Shown here: positions 37,554 through 48,798 of the stretch, one piece after another
How the letters are laid out: each line of letters begins with the position of its first letter
Numbering within the stretch: position 1 is the stretch's first letter
Source of the DNA: Enterococcus hirae ATCC 9790
GTDB lineage: Bacteria > Bacillota > Bacilli > Lactobacillales > Enterococcaceae
Assembly: GCF_000271405.2 (NCBI RefSeq)
Contig: NC_018081.1
Location: 1,232,300-1,296,299 of the forward strand
Length of the DNA stretch: 64,000 nt
Direction: 5' to 3'
Program-made: the position numbers and the translations under genes
Notes under the pieces: model-generated
Database searches by the model: none
Told to the model about the DNA's origin: nothing
Seen by the model: only the letters and a program-made list of their open reading frames with translations

Positions 37554-39194
37554 ATGAAAACAAAGAAAAAATTGCTCTTATTTGTTATATTAATACTTAT
37601 TGCGGGTCTTTATTCTGTGAATTATTTTAGGCATGCACAAACGATTTCTACGACAGGAGATATCGCATTTCATCTTTCCAGAATTAAAGGATTATCCTCT
37701 ATATTATCAGGACCAATCAATTTTACGACTTTTAATAGTTATGGCAGCGGTGTGAACTATTTTTACCCCTACTTGACCCTTTTTCCATCGGTAATTTTTT
37801 ATTGGATTACCAATAATTTGATCGTAAGTTATATTTTATACGTATGGGTGTTGAATGTTTGTACCATCCTATTGATGTTTTATTATGGTCAAAAATTTTT
37901 AAAGCGAGTAGATGCTGCCTTTTTATTTAGCTGTCTGTATACATTTTATAGTTATCGAACGATTGATATTTACCATCGTTCAGCGATTGCAGAAGCGATT
38001 GCACTGACGATTATGCCTGTAGTTTTGTATTATGCTTACAAAATGATCTATGAGAAAGCAACGGCTGCGATCCCGTTAGCAATCAGTATGAGTTTGCTTG
38101 TTTATACGCATGTTCTCTCTACTTTCATGTGTGCGTTTTTCATTGGAATGATGATCATAGGCAAACTGATTGTGAATAAACTAAATAAGGAAGAAACCAT
38201 TCGCTTGGTGTTGGAGATGTCAAAAGCTGTGGGAATGACGATTCTTTTAACGGCCTATTTTTGGTATCCTATGTTCAAGCAAACCATGTATCAATCCATC
38301 AATCAGCCAGGAAAAACAGATCTGCAAAATCAAGCGATCAATGTATCTGATAGTTTGATTGGGGCCATGAATAATGATTTGGCCTCCTTTACAATCGGGA
38401 TTATCGGGATTGTTTCTTTGATTCTTCCGCTTGTGTATTTTAAAAAGCTAACGAGCAAGGAAAAAGTGATTTACCTGATTGCAGTAGCTACTTGGTTATT
38501 ATCAACTAAGCTGGTCCCATGGGCACTATTGCAAAATACACCCGTTCGATTGCTTCAATTTCCTTGGCGGATATTAGGATTTCAGGTACTTTTTGGCTCA
38601 TTAATTTTATCCATTGTTTTTAATAGGATGGTATTTGGACAGAAAAAAAGAATACTTGGTATTGCAGCGATTGTTTGTTTTATGTTTGTTGTTTCGGCAG
38701 CCACTAAAGCCAATTATAATCACAAAGTGCCAACACTAGGTGACCATTTAGAGGTGAATAAAGACACTCTAGGTAGTTACATCACTGTAGGTGTTGGAGG
38801 GGTCTTTGACTATGCACCACTAGAAGCCATGAAATATAAGGAGCATGTGCAAAAGCATGAAATAAGAGTAGACAATGAATGGCAAACAGCAGCATATAAA
38901 GCTTCTGATTCCAAAATAGTCTATACAGTCAAAGGTGCTAAAGATAAAAAAATCACGTTACCCGTGTTTGATTACTGGGGAACTACAGCAAAAGTGAATG
39001 GGCAAAATACCAAGATTGAAAACAATGAAGGATTAGCAACATTTGAAGGAAAAGCAGGAACAACGGTAATTGAAGTTTCTTCTAAGTATCCCTTTACAAT
39101 GATTCTTGCTTTTATTGTCAGTCTAGGAAGCTATCTTTTTGTTTTTATTCGTTTCTTGATCGGCAAATGTTTCGTTTCGAAAAAAATTGCGTAA
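37554..39194 (+). CDS. Polytopic membrane protein, GT-C-like (PTPS-related/YfhO-like), paralogue 2
   Basis: The 546-residue protein is a full-length paralogue of the one at 34341. Shared blocks include TTGDIAFHLSRIKGL, GPINFTTFNSYGSGVN, YVWVLNVCTIL, QNTPVRLLQFPWRILGFQVL and LPVFDYWGTTAKVNGQ. The C-terminal outside domain differs more than the membrane part, which suggests different acceptors or donors for the two copies. AAAGGAG lies 7 bases before the ATG. A GT-C-type glycosyl transfer role at the outer membrane face is inferred. Confidence 0.72.
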   Translation: MKTKKKLLLFVILILIAGLYSVNYFRHAQTISTTGDIAFHLSRIKGLSSILSGPINFTTFNSYGSGVNYFYPYLTLFPSVIFYWITNNLIVSYILYVWVLNVCTILLMFYYGQKFLKRVDAAFLFSCLYTFYSYRTIDIYHRSAIAEAIALTIMPVVLYYAYKMIYEKATAAIPLAISMSLLVYTHVLSTFMCAFFIGMMIIGKLIVNKLNKEETIRLVLEMSKAVGMTILLTAYFWYPMFKQTMYQSINQPGKTDLQNQAINVSDSLIGAMNNDLASFTIGIIGIVSLILPLVYFKKLTSKEKVIYLIAVATWLLSTKLVPWALLQNTPVRLLQFPWRILGFQVLFGSLILSIVFNRMVFGQKKRILGIAAIVCFMFVVSAATKANYNHKVPTLGDHLEVNKDTLGSYITVGVGGVFDYAPLEAMKYKEHVQKHEIRVDNEWQTAAYKASDSKIVYTVKGAKDKKITLPVFDYWGTTAKVNGQNTKIENNEGLATFEGKAGTTVIEVSSKYPFTMILAFIVSLGSYLFVFIRFLIGKCFVSKKIA

Positions 39195-39651
39195 CATAAA
39201 TATTCGTACTAGGAAAAAAACTGAAAGATTCGTTAACATCTAGTGAGATCACTAGGTGTTTTTTTATTCTTATTTAGTTCATGATGAATTTCATCAATGA
39301 TTATTGGATAAGGCAATCTTTCAGATTCGACAGAGATCCTACGCTTATAAGCATTCTTTTTCACCCAGTCAATAGTTAATACAGAATTTGAATAGATCAT
39401 TATCTAGCAGTCTTGCTTTTAATGCATTGATTAACACTTAACAAGCAGAACCCCAGATTCAACATTCATTTGTTCGTTTATTAATTTTTTTTCATAACTA
39501 AGTTATTGCTAGTCAATTTATTGTAAAGTAACGTATGAAATAAATGGACTGATAACGTAGCTTCTGAAATTGCTGTTTGAGCTAGTAGTGTAGCAATGAG
39601 GGATTTCAGCGTTAGATTGTTGCTAACAGAAGATGAATGGGGTGGGGGAAC
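39195..39651. other. Intergenic region, 457 bp
   Basis: A terminator lies at 39235-39268. The rest is AT-rich without a supported ORF. Confidence 0.4.
39235..39268 (+). terminator. Terminator after paralogue 2
   Basis: AACATCTAGTGA pairs with TCACTAGGTGTT (one G-T pair), followed by TTTTTTATT. Confidence 0.85.
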
Positions 39652-40395
39652 ATGAAGAAACATTATTTGGCTTGTTTGTTGTGTCTGTTCTTTTTATTTG
39701 CTTTGCCAGTACAGGGCTTTGCAGTAGCGGGTGGACATGGAGGTGGCTCAACGAGAAGCGGTGGATCTGGCGGAAGTTTTGGTGGTAGTTCGGTCGGACA
39801 TCATTTTTATGACGATCGGCCAATTATCGGAAGATCACGAGGGTATTATCGATCAAGTTCATACGGTGACGTAGAGGACTATGTATTAATGGGGGCGTCT
39901 GTTGGTGGTTTTGCGGCGTTTGCTTTATTTAAAAGGAAGAAAGAACAGCACAGTGTGACCAGAGAGCTATTTTCTCGTATGCCTGGGAAAAAGAAAGCGA
40001 AGAAAAGATTGCTTTCAGAGATCGAAACCAGCTTCTTTGCGATTCAAAACGCTTGGGAACATGAAAAAATGGAAAAAGCCTCGCGCTATTATACGAAAAA
40101 ATTATTTTTGGAGCATCAACAAGTCTTACAAAAGAATCAAGCAGAAGGTATTAAAAATCATACTAAAAAAATCGTACTGCAACAGTTGGGGAACTATCGT
40201 CAAATAGAGGAAGACAGTTTCTCGATCTGAATTGATTTTAGTTGCTATGATTATACGATTGATCGAAAAAATAACCTGCTCTTATCAGGGTACAAGCATC
40301 AGCGACAATATTTTTCTCAGATCTGGTATTTCAATTATTCAGACAAAGAACAAAAATGGCAGGTAGATTATATTCAACCGATTTCATTGGGGTAA
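39652..40395 (+). pseudogene. Tim44-like domain membrane protein, interrupted by an in-frame TGA
   Basis: The gene encodes a signal-type helix (about 1-25), a Gly/Ser-rich stretch (GGHGGGSTRSGGSGGSFGG), one membrane helix near 80-95 and a Tim44-like domain. The frame stops at TGA 40228-40230 after residue 192, but the same frame then runs on for 54 more sense codons. Those codons read IDFSCYDYTID and FSQIWYFNYSDKEQKWQVDYI, which is how this family's C-terminal beta-sheet continues, and end at TAA 40393. So a single nonsense change appears to have cut a 246-residue protein, losing the domain end. ATG 39652 follows GGTGGGGG. Confidence 0.8.
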
Positions 40396-40467
40396 GGTAA
40401 CGGTAGGAATGATTAGTGGATACTGAGTTTATTGATAACAAAGCATAAATCAAAAAATGGCATAGAG

Positions 40468-40512
40468 GGGGGAGCCGTGATCAGAATGAATCTGGTCGGC
40501 TCTCTTTTTTTG
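40468..40512 (+). terminator. Terminator after the Tim44-like gene
   Basis: AGCCGTGATCAG pairs imperfectly with CTGGTCGGCT, extended by GAGAG-type pairing, followed by CTTTTTTT. Confidence 0.75.
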
Positions 40513-40703
40513 TGGGAATGTTTTTCTTTTTTAGTGAAGTACGGGGATATTCACAGGAATGTTAGCCAGCTGATGATATGAGCCTAACTATCAGGATTCG
40601 TTTTTCAACAGAACTGGTGGAGTAACTAAGAGGAGTATACCCTATAATAGCTAAAAGAGAACCTCACGTTAATTAATTTCCGCTACCTAGGAAAAAAGTA
40701 AGT

Positions 40704-40719
40704 TTGAAAGCGCATACCT
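40704..40719 (+). promoter_or_regulatory. cre site (CcpA operator) of the PTS operon
   Basis: TTGAAAGCGCATACCT matches WTGNAARCGNWWNCAW at 15 of 16 positions. It is 47 bases before the IIB start codon, downstream of the TATAAT at 40643. Confidence 0.8.
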
Positions 40720-40765
40720 CGGTAGCTAAACTAAACGTGTAAGAAAAAAAGGGGAGATGGTAAAG

Positions 40766-41074
40766 ATGGCAAAAAATATTTTGTTGATTTGTGGTTCGGG
40801 TGCTTCTAGTGGATTTATGGCGGCTGCTATTCGAAAAGCAGCGAAAAAAAGAGGGGAAGAAGTAACTGTGAAAGCGGCTAGTGAGTCGCAATTGGATGAA
40901 CGGATCAATGAGATCAATTATCTGTTGATTGGTCCGCATTTGTCTTATATGTTGGCAGATCTCAAAGCACAAATTGAAGGAAAGAACGTGAAAGTAGCAG
41001 TCATTCCACAAGCAACCTATGGCACTTTAAATGGAGATAAGGCACTAGATCTGATTTTAAGTATGGAGGGCTAA
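40766..41074 (+). CDS. PTS lactose/cellobiose-family EIIB component
   Basis: The 102-residue EIIB has the phosphocysteine loop LLICGSGASSGFMA with Cys9, and the closing IPQATYGTLNGDKALDLI. It takes phosphate from IIA and passes it to the sugar held by IIC. ATG 40766 is chosen because AAGGGGAG abuts the earlier ATG 40757 and leaves 9 bases to 40766. It is first in the order IIB-IIC-IIA-GH1. Confidence 0.92.
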   Translation: MAKNILLICGSGASSGFMAAAIRKAAKKRGEEVTVKAASESQLDERINEINYLLIGPHLSYMLADLKAQIEGKNVKVAVIPQATYGTLNGDKALDLILSMEG

Positions 41075-41077
41075 CGA

Positions 41078-42364
41078 ATGATGAATAAAATTATGGACTT
41101 CATGACGAACAAATTTGCGCCAAAAGTAAATAAAATTGTCAAGAATCCTTGGGTCTCGGCGATCCAAGATTCGATCATGGCGGCTTTACCGTTAGTTTTT
41201 GTTGGTTCTTTAGTTACAGTGGTTTCTCTGCTAAAAAATATTTTTGCAGGTTTACCTGATTTTTCAATGATTAGTAATTTTTCTTTTGGGATGTTTGGTT
41301 TGATTGTTTCTTTTTTGATTCCTTATTATCTCATGGAAAAAAAGGGAAACAGCGGTCAAAAGCTGATTTCAGGTGCTACCGGATTAGTGTTATTCATGAT
41401 GTTACTATTTCCCACAGTATCTGCTGAAGGAAATGCTACGTTTATTCTTTCTCGGTTTGGCGCTACAGGCATGTTTCTTGCGATTATTTCTGGTCTTTTT
41501 GTTGCCTGTGTGATGAATTTTGCTGCTAAAAGATCATTTTTCGATGAAGATACACCGATCCCTGATTTCGTGGTGGGGTGGTTTAATAGTTTATTGCCGA
41601 TTACGTTTATCTTGATCGTTGGTTGGTTTATCACGGTACAAATGAATGTTGATTTCTTTGAAGTGGTCGTTTGGGCATTCAGTCCATTGGCAAAAATCGT
41701 GCAATCTTACCCAGGTTTTGTCTTATCCGTTTTTATCCCAGTCTTTTTATATACGTTCGGTATTTCAGGTTGGGTGATGATGCCGGCTATCTATCCTGTA
41801 TATATGGCTGGATTAGCTGCTAATGCTGAGGCTGTTGCAAATGGTGGACAAGCAATGAACATTGCTACTCAAGAAACTTGTTATGCTTTTTCATCAATGG
41901 GTGGTGTGGGGACTACCTTGGCCTTGTCTGTGATGATGTTGCTGCTAAGTAAATCAGCACAATTAAAAGCGATTGGTAAAGCGGTCTTTATTCCTTCGAT
42001 CTTTAATATTAATGAACCGTTGGTTTTTGGGGCACCGATTGCTTTTAATCCTTACTTGATGATTCCTATGTGGATCAACGCACTGATCGTACCAACGATT
42101 TCTTATGTTGTGATGAATATGGGCTTCGTGAATATTCCTAGTCAATCATTCTTGTTGTGGTACATGCCATATCCATTTACATCTTATTTAGCCACTCAAG
42201 ATTTCCGTGCGGTCATCGTCTGTCTGTTGATCTTTGTTATCACATGGTTTATCTTCTTACCATTTTTTAAAGCATATGATAGTTCATTATTAAAACAAGA
42301 AAAAATTGCTGAAGAACAAGAAGCGGCGCAAGCAAAAGCAATGCAAGCTTCAACGGCTCAATAA
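41078..42364 (+). CDS. PTS cellobiose-type EIIC permease
   Basis: The 428-residue membrane protein (about 10 helices) belongs to the Lac family of PTS permeases, with the sugar-binding region VFIPSIFNINEPLVFGAPIAFNP conserved. It imports and phosphorylates a disaccharide or aryl-beta-glucoside together with IIB and IIA. Ligand cannot be deduced; chitobiose, cellobiose and plant glycosides are all possible. Three bases separate it from IIB. Confidence 0.92.
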   Translation: MMNKIMDFMTNKFAPKVNKIVKNPWVSAIQDSIMAALPLVFVGSLVTVVSLLKNIFAGLPDFSMISNFSFGMFGLIVSFLIPYYLMEKKGNSGQKLISGATGLVLFMMLLFPTVSAEGNATFILSRFGATGMFLAIISGLFVACVMNFAAKRSFFDEDTPIPDFVVGWFNSLLPITFILIVGWFITVQMNVDFFEVVVWAFSPLAKIVQSYPGFVLSVFIPVFLYTFGISGWVMMPAIYPVYMAGLAANAEAVANGGQAMNIATQETCYAFSSMGGVGTTLALSVMMLLLSKSAQLKAIGKAVFIPSIFNINEPLVFGAPIAFNPYLMIPMWINALIVPTISYVVMNMGFVNIPSQSFLLWYMPYPFTSYLATQDFRAVIVCLLIFVITWFIFLPFFKAYDSSLLKQEKIAEEQEAAQAKAMQASTAQ

Positions 42365-42378
42365 TTGGAGGTAGTAGT

Positions 42379-44182
<1,804 letters not shown>

Positions 44183-44199
44183 AGTCGCCAGTTTAAAGA

Positions 44200-44242
44200 A
44201 TAGGTGTGATGCGAGACATGGATTTCGTATCCACCTTTTTTT
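44200..44242 (+). terminator. Probable terminator after the GH1 gene
   Basis: GGTGTGATGCG pairs imperfectly with CGTATCCACC, followed by TTTTTTTG. Confidence 0.6.
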
Positions 44243-44295
44243 GAGATAGTGTGGCAAATCAATGGATAGCAACACATGTGTGGGGGAGATAGAAA

Positions 44296-46194
44296 GTGGC
44301 AACGAAAAGGCAAAGAGAGATTATCGCATATCTTGCAAAACGACAGCAGCATTGGGTCACTGCGACGGAACTAGCAACATTTTGTAACTGTACGACTCGA
44401 ACCATTCGTAATCAAATCACAAAGATCAATGAGACGGAGCAACAAATTATTTCTAGTAATCAAGGGTATCGGATCAAACAACCTACCCAGGATAATCAAG
44501 TGATCCAAGCAACGAATGACCGGCAATCACAGTTGTTTCTGACGTTGTTAAAAAGCAATCATGGCATTGATCTCTATGATCTGGCAGACACGATGTTTCT
44601 CTCTGAGTCAACGTTAAAAAATGACATCCAGCTTTTGCGTAACGAGATTCAAAACAAACAATTGAAATTAACGATCAAAGCCAATCAAATTTATTTAGAA
44701 GGATCAGAAAGTGATAAAAGGCGTTACATGATTTCGCTATTGTATGAGGAAGGCGATTATCAGGAAAAACTAAAGTATCATGTCCAAGATATGATTGGCA
44801 CGCTTTCGCTTATTGATCTAGAGCGAACCATCCATGATGTCTTGGCTTCACACAAAATCAAAATCAATCGTTATTCGATGAACAATATTGTGCTTCATTT
44901 TGCGATTAGTATTGAACGGATTCGCCAAGGAAATGATCTGAAAAGCGTGAAGGACTTTCCATTAAGAAATGATGCAACGGAATTTCAATTGTGTGTGGAG
45001 ATTACTGAACTTCTTTCAAATACTTATCACATTCATTTTTCTGATGCTGAAGTCAAACAGTTATCCTTACTTTTTATTGGATTACAAAATGAATATCTTA
45101 CGAATCGCAAAGAGCTATCCTTGTCCAAAATTGTTGAAGCTCGAGTGATCGAAACACTAAATGAAGTTTTAGAGAAAGTCAAAGAAACCTATTTGATTGA
45201 TTTACAAGATGAAGCTTTTTTCAATAAATTAGCTATCCATCTGCAAAATCTTTATGACCGCTCTCAATATGAACGGTTCACTCGGAATAGCAGCCTTTTA
45301 GATATTAAAACAGCCTATCCGTTAACGTATGACATTGCGGTTTACTTGTCGATGTTGGTACAGGAAAAATTAGCGATTTGGTTTAATGAGGATGAGATTT
45401 CTTTTATCGCTTTACACATCGGGGCTTACTTAGAAAGCAAAAAAGAAAAAAGACCAAAGTTGCGAGTGCTAGTTGATCACAACAATTACCATGATTTTGA
45501 AGAAACAAACGTTCAAAATATTCGTAGTATGCTAGGGGAAGATGTGGAGATCGTGGCGGTTGATCATCATGAGGTAAGCGTACAAGAAAATGACGTGTAT
45601 GTCTCTTCTGACCGTGACAGAGTGACTGAAATCAATGGCGCAGTATATGTCCATCCTATTTTGACACGTAAAGATTTTGCAAAGATCCAAAAACGGGTGA
45701 CTGCCAAGCGAAAAAGTAATTGGCGAAAACAGATGTTTCATTTGATTGATCGGTTTATTATTGAAGATCTCTATTTTAATCAATTTGATCCGACCGATCA
45801 GACACCTAAAATGATTCGGGAAAAATTGTTTGATCGATTGTTAGTGACAGGGTATGTGGAGGAAGAATTTTCCCAGAGGATGGAAAAACGAGAAGCGATG
45901 TCATCGACCAGTTTCCCATCAGGTATCGCAGTACCCCACTCGCTGGAACAACAGGCGAAAAAAAGTGCCCTTTCGATTATGACCTTGCAAGAAACCCTAA
46001 AATGGGACGAATATCCTGTTCAAATCGTAGCTTTAGTTGCCATCTCACAAGATGAAGCCAAAGAATTTAATGATTTTTTTGAAATGTTTATCGAAATCGT
46101 TTCTGATCCGATCAATGTGCGATTGTTAGCGGGTGCAGAAAATTTTACAGAATTCATCTTAAAAATGAAAATGTTGGTCGAAACGGAAGAATGA
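44296..46194 (+). CDS. PRD-containing transcriptional regulator with EIIB- and EIIA-like domains (LicR/MtlR type)
   Basis: This 632-residue regulator has, in order: HTH (about 1-60), a second HTH_Mga-like helix pair (about 85-125), two PRD domains (about 170-390, with His in VLHFAIS and FIALHIGAYLE), an EIIB-like segment and a C-terminal EIIA of the fructose/mannitol type (about 490-632, SFPSGIAVPHSLE with active His). PTS phosphorylation sets its activity. GTG start, GGGGGAG 7 bases upstream. Its place after the IIB-IIC-IIA-GH1 genes suggests it activates them. The EIIB cysteine of LicR is not seen. Confidence 0.87.
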   Translation: MATKRQREIIAYLAKRQQHWVTATELATFCNCTTRTIRNQITKINETEQQIISSNQGYRIKQPTQDNQVIQATNDRQSQLFLTLLKSNHGIDLYDLADTMFLSESTLKNDIQLLRNEIQNKQLKLTIKANQIYLEGSESDKRRYMISLLYEEGDYQEKLKYHVQDMIGTLSLIDLERTIHDVLASHKIKINRYSMNNIVLHFAISIERIRQGNDLKSVKDFPLRNDATEFQLCVEITELLSNTYHIHFSDAEVKQLSLLFIGLQNEYLTNRKELSLSKIVEARVIETLNEVLEKVKETYLIDLQDEAFFNKLAIHLQNLYDRSQYERFTRNSSLLDIKTAYPLTYDIAVYLSMLVQEKLAIWFNEDEISFIALHIGAYLESKKEKRPKLRVLVDHNNYHDFEETNVQNIRSMLGEDVEIVAVDHHEVSVQENDVYVSSDRDRVTEINGAVYVHPILTRKDFAKIQKRVTAKRKSNWRKQMFHLIDRFIIEDLYFNQFDPTDQTPKMIREKLFDRLLVTGYVEEEFSQRMEKREAMSSTSFPSGIAVPHSLEQQAKKSALSIMTLQETLKWDEYPVQIVALVAISQDEAKEFNDFFEMFIEIVSDPINVRLLAGAENFTEFILKMKMLVETEE

Positions 46195-46531
46195 TCCGTG
46201 AATGTTGAGGGCGTTGGTTTTATTCTTGTATGAGAGGAACGCTCGCTTTTGTCTTAGGGATCACTGCTAATCGATCATTGTCAAAGTAGCCGAAAGCTTT
46301 CTAGTGATTTTTGGTTACTTTGTTTTTTTGTGCTTGCAGTGATGGAAGGAAGTAATTTAAAACATCTTTCTGCTAACTTCCAATTGAACGGAGAAGTTTA
46401 GGATTGCCCGTTTTTCTCTTAGGCAAGCTGATTTCACGTAAAGTGGTGGAAAAAGAAGAGCAACCTATAGAATAAAATTGTGTAATAAATCTTAGATAGG
46501 TATAATGTAAGGCAAAAGGGAGGAATAAAAC
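46195..46531. other. Intergenic region before panE
   Basis: A weak hairpin GGCGTT/AACGC (about 46207-46256) with TTTT may terminate the regulator transcript. The panE promoter is at 46478-46506. No supported ORF. Confidence 0.5.
46478..46506 (+). promoter_or_regulatory. Sigma-A promoter of the panE operon
   Basis: TTGTGT at 46478-46483, 17-base spacer, TATAAT at 46501-46506. Confidence 0.75.
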
Positions 46532-47470
46532 ATGAAAATTGCAATTGCAGGAGCTGGAGCGATGGGAAGTCGTTTCGGTCTGATGTTACATCAAGGTGGA
46601 AACGAAGTACTATTGATCGACGGTTGGGCAGATCATGTTCAACAAATCAAAGAGCATGGGTTAAAAGCAGATTTTAATGGCGAAGAAGTAGTTGAGAAGT
46701 TACCAGTCGTTCTTCAATCAGAAGTAGGCGAAGAAGATCAGGTAGATTTGATCATTTTATTTACTAAAGCGATGCAATTAGAAAAAATGCTAACAGATAT
46801 CCGTCCATTGATCAAAGAAGAAACGGAAGTATTATGCTTATTGAATGGTATCGGACATGAAGATATCATTGAAAAATTTGTTCCAATGGCAAACATTTAT
46901 ATTGGTAACACCATGTGGACGGCGGGCTTAGAAGGACCTGGAAAAGTCAAACTGTTTGGAAGTGGTTCAATTGAGCTGCAAAATCTTGGAGAAGGCAAAG
47001 AAGAACAAGCGAAAGCACTAGCTGAAAAATTATCAGAATCAGGCTTACATGCGAAATTCTCTGATAACATCCATTATTCCATTTACCGTAAAGCTTGTGT
47101 GAATGGCACGATGAATGGGTTATGCACGATTTTGGATGTGAACATGGCAGGGTTAGGTCAAACTTCGACTGCGCATAAGATGGTGGAAACGATTGTTCGT
47201 GAATTTGCGGCAGTGGCAGAAGCTGAAAATATCCACTTAGATATCCCAGAAGTGATCGCTCATTGTGAATCTTGTTTCGATCCAGAAACGATCGGATTAC
47301 ATTATCCATCCATGTATCAAGATTTGATCAAGAATCACCGCTTGACGGAAATCGACTACATCAACGGTGCGGTTTCAAGAAAAGGGAAGAAATATGGTAT
47401 TGCAACACCTTATTGTGACTTCTTAACAGAATTGATCCATGCGAAAGAAGATAGCTTGCAGGTAAAATAA
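46532..47470 (+). CDS. panE: 2-dehydropantoate 2-reductase (ketopantoate reductase)
   Basis: The 312-residue ApbA/PanE protein starts with the NADPH motif IAGAGAMGSRFG, has NGIGHEDIIEKF, the catalytic Lys region YRKACVNGTMN and an all-helical end domain with NHRLTEIDYINGAVSRKG, where Glu/Asp and Asn bind the pantoate hydroxyls. It reduces ketopantoate to pantoate in CoA synthesis, or a similar 2-keto acid. No panB or panC is nearby. A permease gene follows 13 bp later. Confidence 0.9.
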   Translation: MKIAIAGAGAMGSRFGLMLHQGGNEVLLIDGWADHVQQIKEHGLKADFNGEEVVEKLPVVLQSEVGEEDQVDLIILFTKAMQLEKMLTDIRPLIKEETEVLCLLNGIGHEDIIEKFVPMANIYIGNTMWTAGLEGPGKVKLFGSGSIELQNLGEGKEEQAKALAEKLSESGLHAKFSDNIHYSIYRKACVNGTMNGLCTILDVNMAGLGQTSTAHKMVETIVREFAAVAEAENIHLDIPEVIAHCESCFDPETIGLHYPSMYQDLIKNHRLTEIDYINGAVSRKGKKYGIATPYCDFLTELIHAKEDSLQVK

Positions 47471-47483
47471 AGGGGGATAATTG

Positions 47484-48536
47484 ATGGAACAGACACAAAG
47501 CATGTCACCAAAGATTTTTCTGAACAAAGTACTAGCTGGTACAGCAACGGGGATTATCATCGGATTGATTCCTAACGCAGTATTAGGGGCGATTTTAAGA
47601 TACTTTAGTGGTTCTTCTTTTGCGATGGCTGTTGCTCAAATGGCGGTCATCTTCCAATTAGCGACACCGTTGATTATCGGTGGATTGATAGCTTTGCAAT
47701 TTGGTTTTGCACCGATGAAGATGATGGTGGTGGCTGGTGCCGCATTTGTCGGGTCAGGGGTGGTGAAGTTTACTCCTGAGCTTGGTGAAACAGGTGTGTA
47801 TGTTGGTGCTGGCACAGGCGATATCATCAATACGATGATCACTGCTTCTATCGCAGTTGGGTTGATTTATCTGATTGGTGAACGGTTTGGTTCGGTAGCG
47901 ATTGTGTTGACTCCGATCGTTGTTGGTGTCGGCGCAGGGGTGATCGGGTTTTATCTCTATCCTTATGTGGCAGATATTACCTCAGCTATCGGGACGGTCA
48001 TCAATAACTTCACGACACTACAACCTTTACTGATGTCGATCTTGATTGGCTGTTCTTTTGCCTTCTTGATCATTTCACCGATTTCCACCGTAGCAATCGG
48101 AGTGGCGATCCAACTAGATGGTGTTTCAGCAGGAGCGGCAGCAATGGGTGTCGCAGCAACGACTTTCGTTTTGATCGTGAACTCGTGGAAAGTCAATAAA
48201 TCAGGAGTGACGATCGCCATTACGTTAGGAGCGATGAAGATGATGATGCCTAATCTGTTTCGCAGACCGGTTATTCTCGTTCCTTGTCTGATCAGTGCAG
48301 TGATTACAGCTATTCCAGTTGCTTTGTTGTCTATTTCAGGAACCCCTGCCTCGGCTGGTTTTGGGATCGTTGGTTTAGTTGGTCCTTTAGCTTCTTTAGA
48401 TGCAGGTCTAAATCCGGCTCTTGTTGTTTTGAGCTGGTTAGTCGTCCCAGTTGCGGCAGCATTGTTCACTCAGTTTTTATGTGAGAAAGTATTGAAACTA
48501 TATGATCGAGCAGATGTGTTTGAATTCTTAGGCTAG
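47484..48536 (+). CDS. PTS_EIIC_2-family membrane transporter (orphan EIIC-like)
   Basis: The 350-residue protein has about 9-10 hydrophobic helices and very Gly/Ala/Ile/Val-rich loops. It resembles the EIIC-type permease family PF13303, which lacks fused IIA or IIB parts; no partner PTS genes are beside it. Its operon link to panE suggests carriage of a pantoate, ketopantoate or related 2-hydroxy acid, rather than PTS sugar uptake, but this is inference. ATG 47484 follows AGGGGGAT by 5 bases; the TTG before it is not needed. Confidence 0.75.
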   Translation: MEQTQSMSPKIFLNKVLAGTATGIIIGLIPNAVLGAILRYFSGSSFAMAVAQMAVIFQLATPLIIGGLIALQFGFAPMKMMVVAGAAFVGSGVVKFTPELGETGVYVGAGTGDIINTMITASIAVGLIYLIGERFGSVAIVLTPIVVGVGAGVIGFYLYPYVADITSAIGTVINNFTTLQPLLMSILIGCSFAFLIISPISTVAIGVAIQLDGVSAGAAAMGVAATTFVLIVNSWKVNKSGVTIAITLGAMKMMMPNLFRRPVILVPCLISAVITAIPVALLSISGTPASAGFGIVGLVGPLASLDAGLNPALVVLSWLVVPVAAALFTQFLCEKVLKLYDRADVFEFLG

Positions 48537-48596
48537 TGAAACGGCTGATTTTTTGGCTGAGTCTGCTCCTTTGATAGTGAGACAAATCATGTCAAA

Positions 48597-48659
48597 TAAA
48601 AAAAGCTTGAATTTTTAATTCCTTTTTTCGAAGGAGATTAAAAGTTCAGGCTTTTTTAA
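48597..48659 (+). terminator. Terminator after the panE operon
   Basis: AAAAGCTTGAATTTTTAAT pairs with ATTAAAAGTTCAGGCTTTT with few mismatches, closed by CCTT/AAGG, followed by T-rich sequence. Confidence 0.85.
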
Positions 48660-48798
48660 TATAAAAAACGAAATTTTTTGTGGATATAGATCAGTGTAGG
48701 TATTTTTTTGCTTCTTAGTAGCATTATTTAGTAATATTGATAGTATTTATTTTTCATTAAGCGGTATAATGTTTTTGAATATAATGGAGGGGCGTAAT

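Larger units (their letters stand above)
40396..40765. other. Intergenic region before the PTS operon
   Basis: Contains a terminator (40468-40511), a TATAAT at 40643-40648 without a clear -35, and the cre site at 40704-40719. No supported ORF. Confidence 0.5.

Noticed and set aside
47963..48469. Long minus-strand ORFs such as this one opposite the EIIC-like gene, and others opposite glpO, the GH38 gene and the 305-residue gene
   Set aside because: They mirror the codon pattern of strong plus-strand genes with recognised families and have no ribosome binding sites.
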